This document shows, piece after piece, positions 62,378-64,000 of a stretch of 64,000 nucleotides of DNA. Position numbers and translations under genes: made by a program. The stretch comes from Sporolactobacillus kofuensis (GTDB lineage Bacteria; Bacillota; Bacilli; Bacillales; Sporolactobacillaceae). Where the stretch lies: contig NZ_JBHSTQ010000012.1 of assembly GCF_042660205.1 (NCBI RefSeq), positions 16,665 to 80,664 of the forward strand, in the 5' to 3' direction. A model generated the notes under the pieces. It saw only the letters and a program-made list of their open reading frames with translations, ran no database searches and was not told where the DNA came from. Every line of letters begins with the position of its first letter. The first letter of the stretch is position 1.

Positions 62378-63061
62378 TTAACCCTGTGCTTGGCTTTCTC
62401 TAGACTTTAGAACAAGATGTGAGACATAAGTTTGTCCAATAAGAAACAGTCCTCCCACAACCCAATATAAAGGTAGTGCAGCGGAAGTAGATAAAGATGC
62501 AAAGACGATCATAATCGGTGACATCAAACCGATCCATTGCATGGAATTTTGTTGTTGATCGGAGCTTAGCGTAGGCATTAATTTTTGACTGATTCTAAAT
62601 TGCAGAAAATAAACGATTCCAGCAATTATTGTAAGCGTAAGATCCGCATGCCCCAGGCTGAACCAAAGAAATCTGTGTGTTGCAATATCATGTGAATTCC
62701 GGATTGCGTAATAAAACCCCATTAGGATGGGCATTTGGATAATTATGGGCAGACAACCAATAGATGAGAAAGGGTTAACATTATGTTCTTTATATAAACC
62801 CATCATTTCCATCTGAATTTTTTGCTTTTCACTGCTATCTTTTGTTTCAGACATTCTTTTTTGGATAGCTGTTAACTCAGGCTTTAATTCATCCATTTTT
62901 TTTCTCATATCAAATTGGCGAATATATTGGCGCACCATAAGTGGAGCTAAGATTATCCTGATCAAAAGGGTCAGAATAATAATTGCAATTCCATAGTTAT
63001 GTCCGAAAAAAGCAGCTGTGCTGTTAATCATCATTGTAAAAGGGTCAACAAAATGACTCAT
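62378..63061 (-). CDS. yidC2: YidC/Oxa1-family membrane insertase (YidC2/YqjG-like), short N-terminus
   Basis: This 227-residue insertase core has the first core helix with the conserved Arg (IIILTLLIRIILAPL), a cytoplasmic helical hairpin with DELKPELTAIQKRM, INPF-like VNPFSSIGCLPIIIQMPILMGFY and three further spans. The usual N-terminal lipoprotein signal and Cys are absent: the protein starts MSHFVDPFTMMINST. ATG 63061 has a strong SD (GGGAGGAACG) at about 8-nt spacing, so the short form seems genuine. A MifM-like leader ORF lies 44 nt upstream on the same strand. Confidence 0.9.
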   Translation of the reverse strand: MSHFVDPFTMMINSTAAFFGHNYGIAIIILTLLIRIILAPLMVRQYIRQFDMRKKMDELKPELTAIQKRMSETKDSSEKQKIQMEMMGLYKEHNVNPFSSIGCLPIIIQMPILMGFYYAIRNSHDIATHRFLWFSLGHADLTLTIIAGIVYFLQFRISQKLMPTLSSDQQQNSMQWIGLMSPIMIVFASLSTSAALPLYWVVGGLFLIGQTYVSHLVLKSRESQAQG

Positions 63062-63068
63062 CGTAAAT

Positions 63069-63127
63069 CGTTCCTCCCATTCAACTTAACAAAGTTTTGT
63101 GATTATTAAGTGAGACTGAGAGAAACG
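63069..63127 (-). promoter_or_regulatory. SD-sequestering hairpin linking leader ORF to yidC2
   Basis: In the minus-strand mRNA CGUUUCUCUCA (63127-63117, last codons of the leader ORF) can pair with UGGGAGGAACG (63079-63069, the yidC2 Shine-Dalgarno) over 11 positions, two of them G-U. An inner AACTT/AAGTT loop lies between. A ribosome halted in the leader would keep the helix open. Confidence 0.75.
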
Positions 63128-63402
63128 CAATGGTCTTCTGAATCGTTGGTACATGATTCCTTACGCCGGACCATCCTTGCCAAGCAGAAGGCGAGAGGAC
63201 GTTCGCTCGTCATTACTCCGATACGAGGAGAGTGCTGCGGATAGTCACATGATTCTTCATGGTAAAGATGTGCACTAAATTTCCAACGTTCCAAACGGAA
63301 TGTGGTTTGAATCACGTGAAGCGCAAGTTCAATTGTGAATACAAGCGTTAGGAACAATGGATCATTAAGTAGATACGCAAGAAGATCGAGCGTGTCATTC
63401 AC
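63106..63402 (-). CDS. MifM-like translation-arrest leader peptide (candidate)
   Basis: This 98-codon ORF starts at GTG 63402 after AAAGGCAG and ends 44 nt before yidC2. Residues 7-31 are hydrophobic (LLAYLLNDPLFLTLVFTIEL and on), followed by a basic/polar tail. The end ARMVRRKES...NDSEDHCVSLSLT recalls the MifM arrest region, which ends in an acidic NDEED stretch and a short hydrophobic tail. MifM monitors membrane insertion in B. subtilis by stalling when SpoIIIJ is limiting, which frees the yidC2 SD. The same arrangement is seen here. Overall identity to MifM is low; the call rests on position, size, topology and the hairpin. Confidence 0.65.
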   Translation of the reverse strand: MNDTLDLLAYLLNDPLFLTLVFTIELALHVIQTTFRLERWKFSAHLYHEESCDYPQHSPRIGVMTSERPLAFCLARMVRRKESCTNDSEDHCVSLSLT

Positions 63403-63474
63403 CTGCCTTTATAAATGATCTTCTCCATCATATCATAATAATAAAAGCAAATAGCCTAACGTTTAATCTCATTA

Positions 63475-63514
63475 TGAAAAAATCCCCCCGCAATACGAAT
63501 ATGCGGGGGGAGAG
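63475..63514 (-). terminator. Terminator of lrgB
   Basis: On the minus strand CCCCCCGCATATTCGTATTGCGGGGGG forms a 9-bp stem, followed by ATTTTTTC. Confidence 0.9.
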
Positions 63515-63521
63515 AATTACC

Positions 63522-63874
63522 TTACATTAATATCAGAGGGGTTAAAATTGGAGCGAAGATCAAAGTGAAAATTGCGGCCAATACCATAGCCAAACTTGCT
63601 GCCGCTCCTTCCTCGCTTCCAAATTCCAGTGCCTTTGAGGTGCCAGCACCATGAGCCCCCATTCCCAATAAGAGTCCTCTTGCTAATTTTTCCTTAATGT
63701 GCAAATAACGTATGACCATAGGTCCAAGAATCAATCCTGAAATACCCGTAACAATAACAAAAATAGCAGTCATCGTTGGCATACCACCAATATCCACGGA
63801 AACAGCCATAGCAATAGGGGTTGTAATTGATCTTGGTAATAAACTAAGTAAATAGTTGTTCTCCAAGTGCACCA
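63522..63874 (-). CDS. lrgB: LrgB/CidB-family membrane protein, N-terminal part missing
   Basis: About 117 C-terminal residues of LrgB are present: NNYLLSLLPRSITTPIAMAV, IGGMPTMTAIFVIVTGISG and GAHGAGTSKALEFGSEEGA. LrgB proteins work with the holin-like LrgA in control of murein hydrolases or pyruvate/glycolate export. The frame runs on into 23S rRNA sequence, so the N-terminal half (about 110 residues) is replaced at 63874/63875, most likely by a misassembly. Confidence 0.88.

Positions 63875-64000
<126 letters not shown>

Overview
The window comes from an endospore-forming Bacillales bacterium of moderate-to-low GC. It carries the spoIIIAA-AH operon, spoIVB and spo0A, and its gene order from mgsR/comGA to spo0A follows the Bacillus subtilis yqg-yqh-spo0A segment closely. 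Several genes expected in that segment are missing: comGC-GG, aroQ and pepP, yqhV, and the arginine repressor between tlyA and recN. The genus cannot be fixed from sequence alone. A Sporolactobacillaceae-like or other streamlined Bacillales lineage is a guess.

Layout. 1-6.4 kb is a patchwork: a cut fabH, a RocB-like peptidase, an Rgg-like regulator, a DUF4064 membrane protein, and a divergent HxlR/MFS pair. 6.5-9.4 kb is a compact quinone/catechol-resistance cluster (mhqD, mhqE/O, mhqR, mhqP) with two near-perfect palindromic operators lying on sigma-A promoters. 9.4-24.6 kb holds metabolic and transport genes: a frameshifted ansA, a HAD phosphatase, PAP2, pncB, an MFS/kinase pair divergent from an SgrR-like regulator, exoA, two dehydrogenases, an M23 hydrolase and an orphan glgD. 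24.6-38.8 kb is the mgsR-comGA-comGB / yqhG-yqhH / glycine riboswitch-gcvT-gcvPA-gcvPB / yqhL / mntR / yqhO-P-Q-R block. 39-60.3 kb is efp, spoIIIA, accBC, asp23, nusB, folD, xseAB, ispA, OLE RNA, oapA, dxs, tlyA, recN, spoIVB and spo0A. 60.4-64 kb holds an oxidoreductase, a decayed glcU-like sugar transporter, ptsH without ptsI, yidC2 with an upstream leader ORF, and a partial lrgB joined directly to a 23S rRNA fragment.

The two most notable systems are both RNA-centred. First, the 750-nt gap between ispA and dxs has the genomic setting and structured GC-rich helices of OLE RNA, and it is followed by a gene for the OLE-associated membrane protein OapA. Second, a 98-codon ORF directly upstream of yidC2 resembles B. 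subtilis MifM in position, length, N-terminal hydrophobic segment and acidic C-terminus. Its last codons can base-pair over 11 positions with the yidC2 Shine-Dalgarno region, which suggests a translation-arrest sensor controlling the second membrane insertase.

Six degenerate copies of one GC-rich intergenic repeat are scattered through the window. The right edge (about 63875) joins lrgB to 23S rRNA without a break and is probably an assembly chimera.
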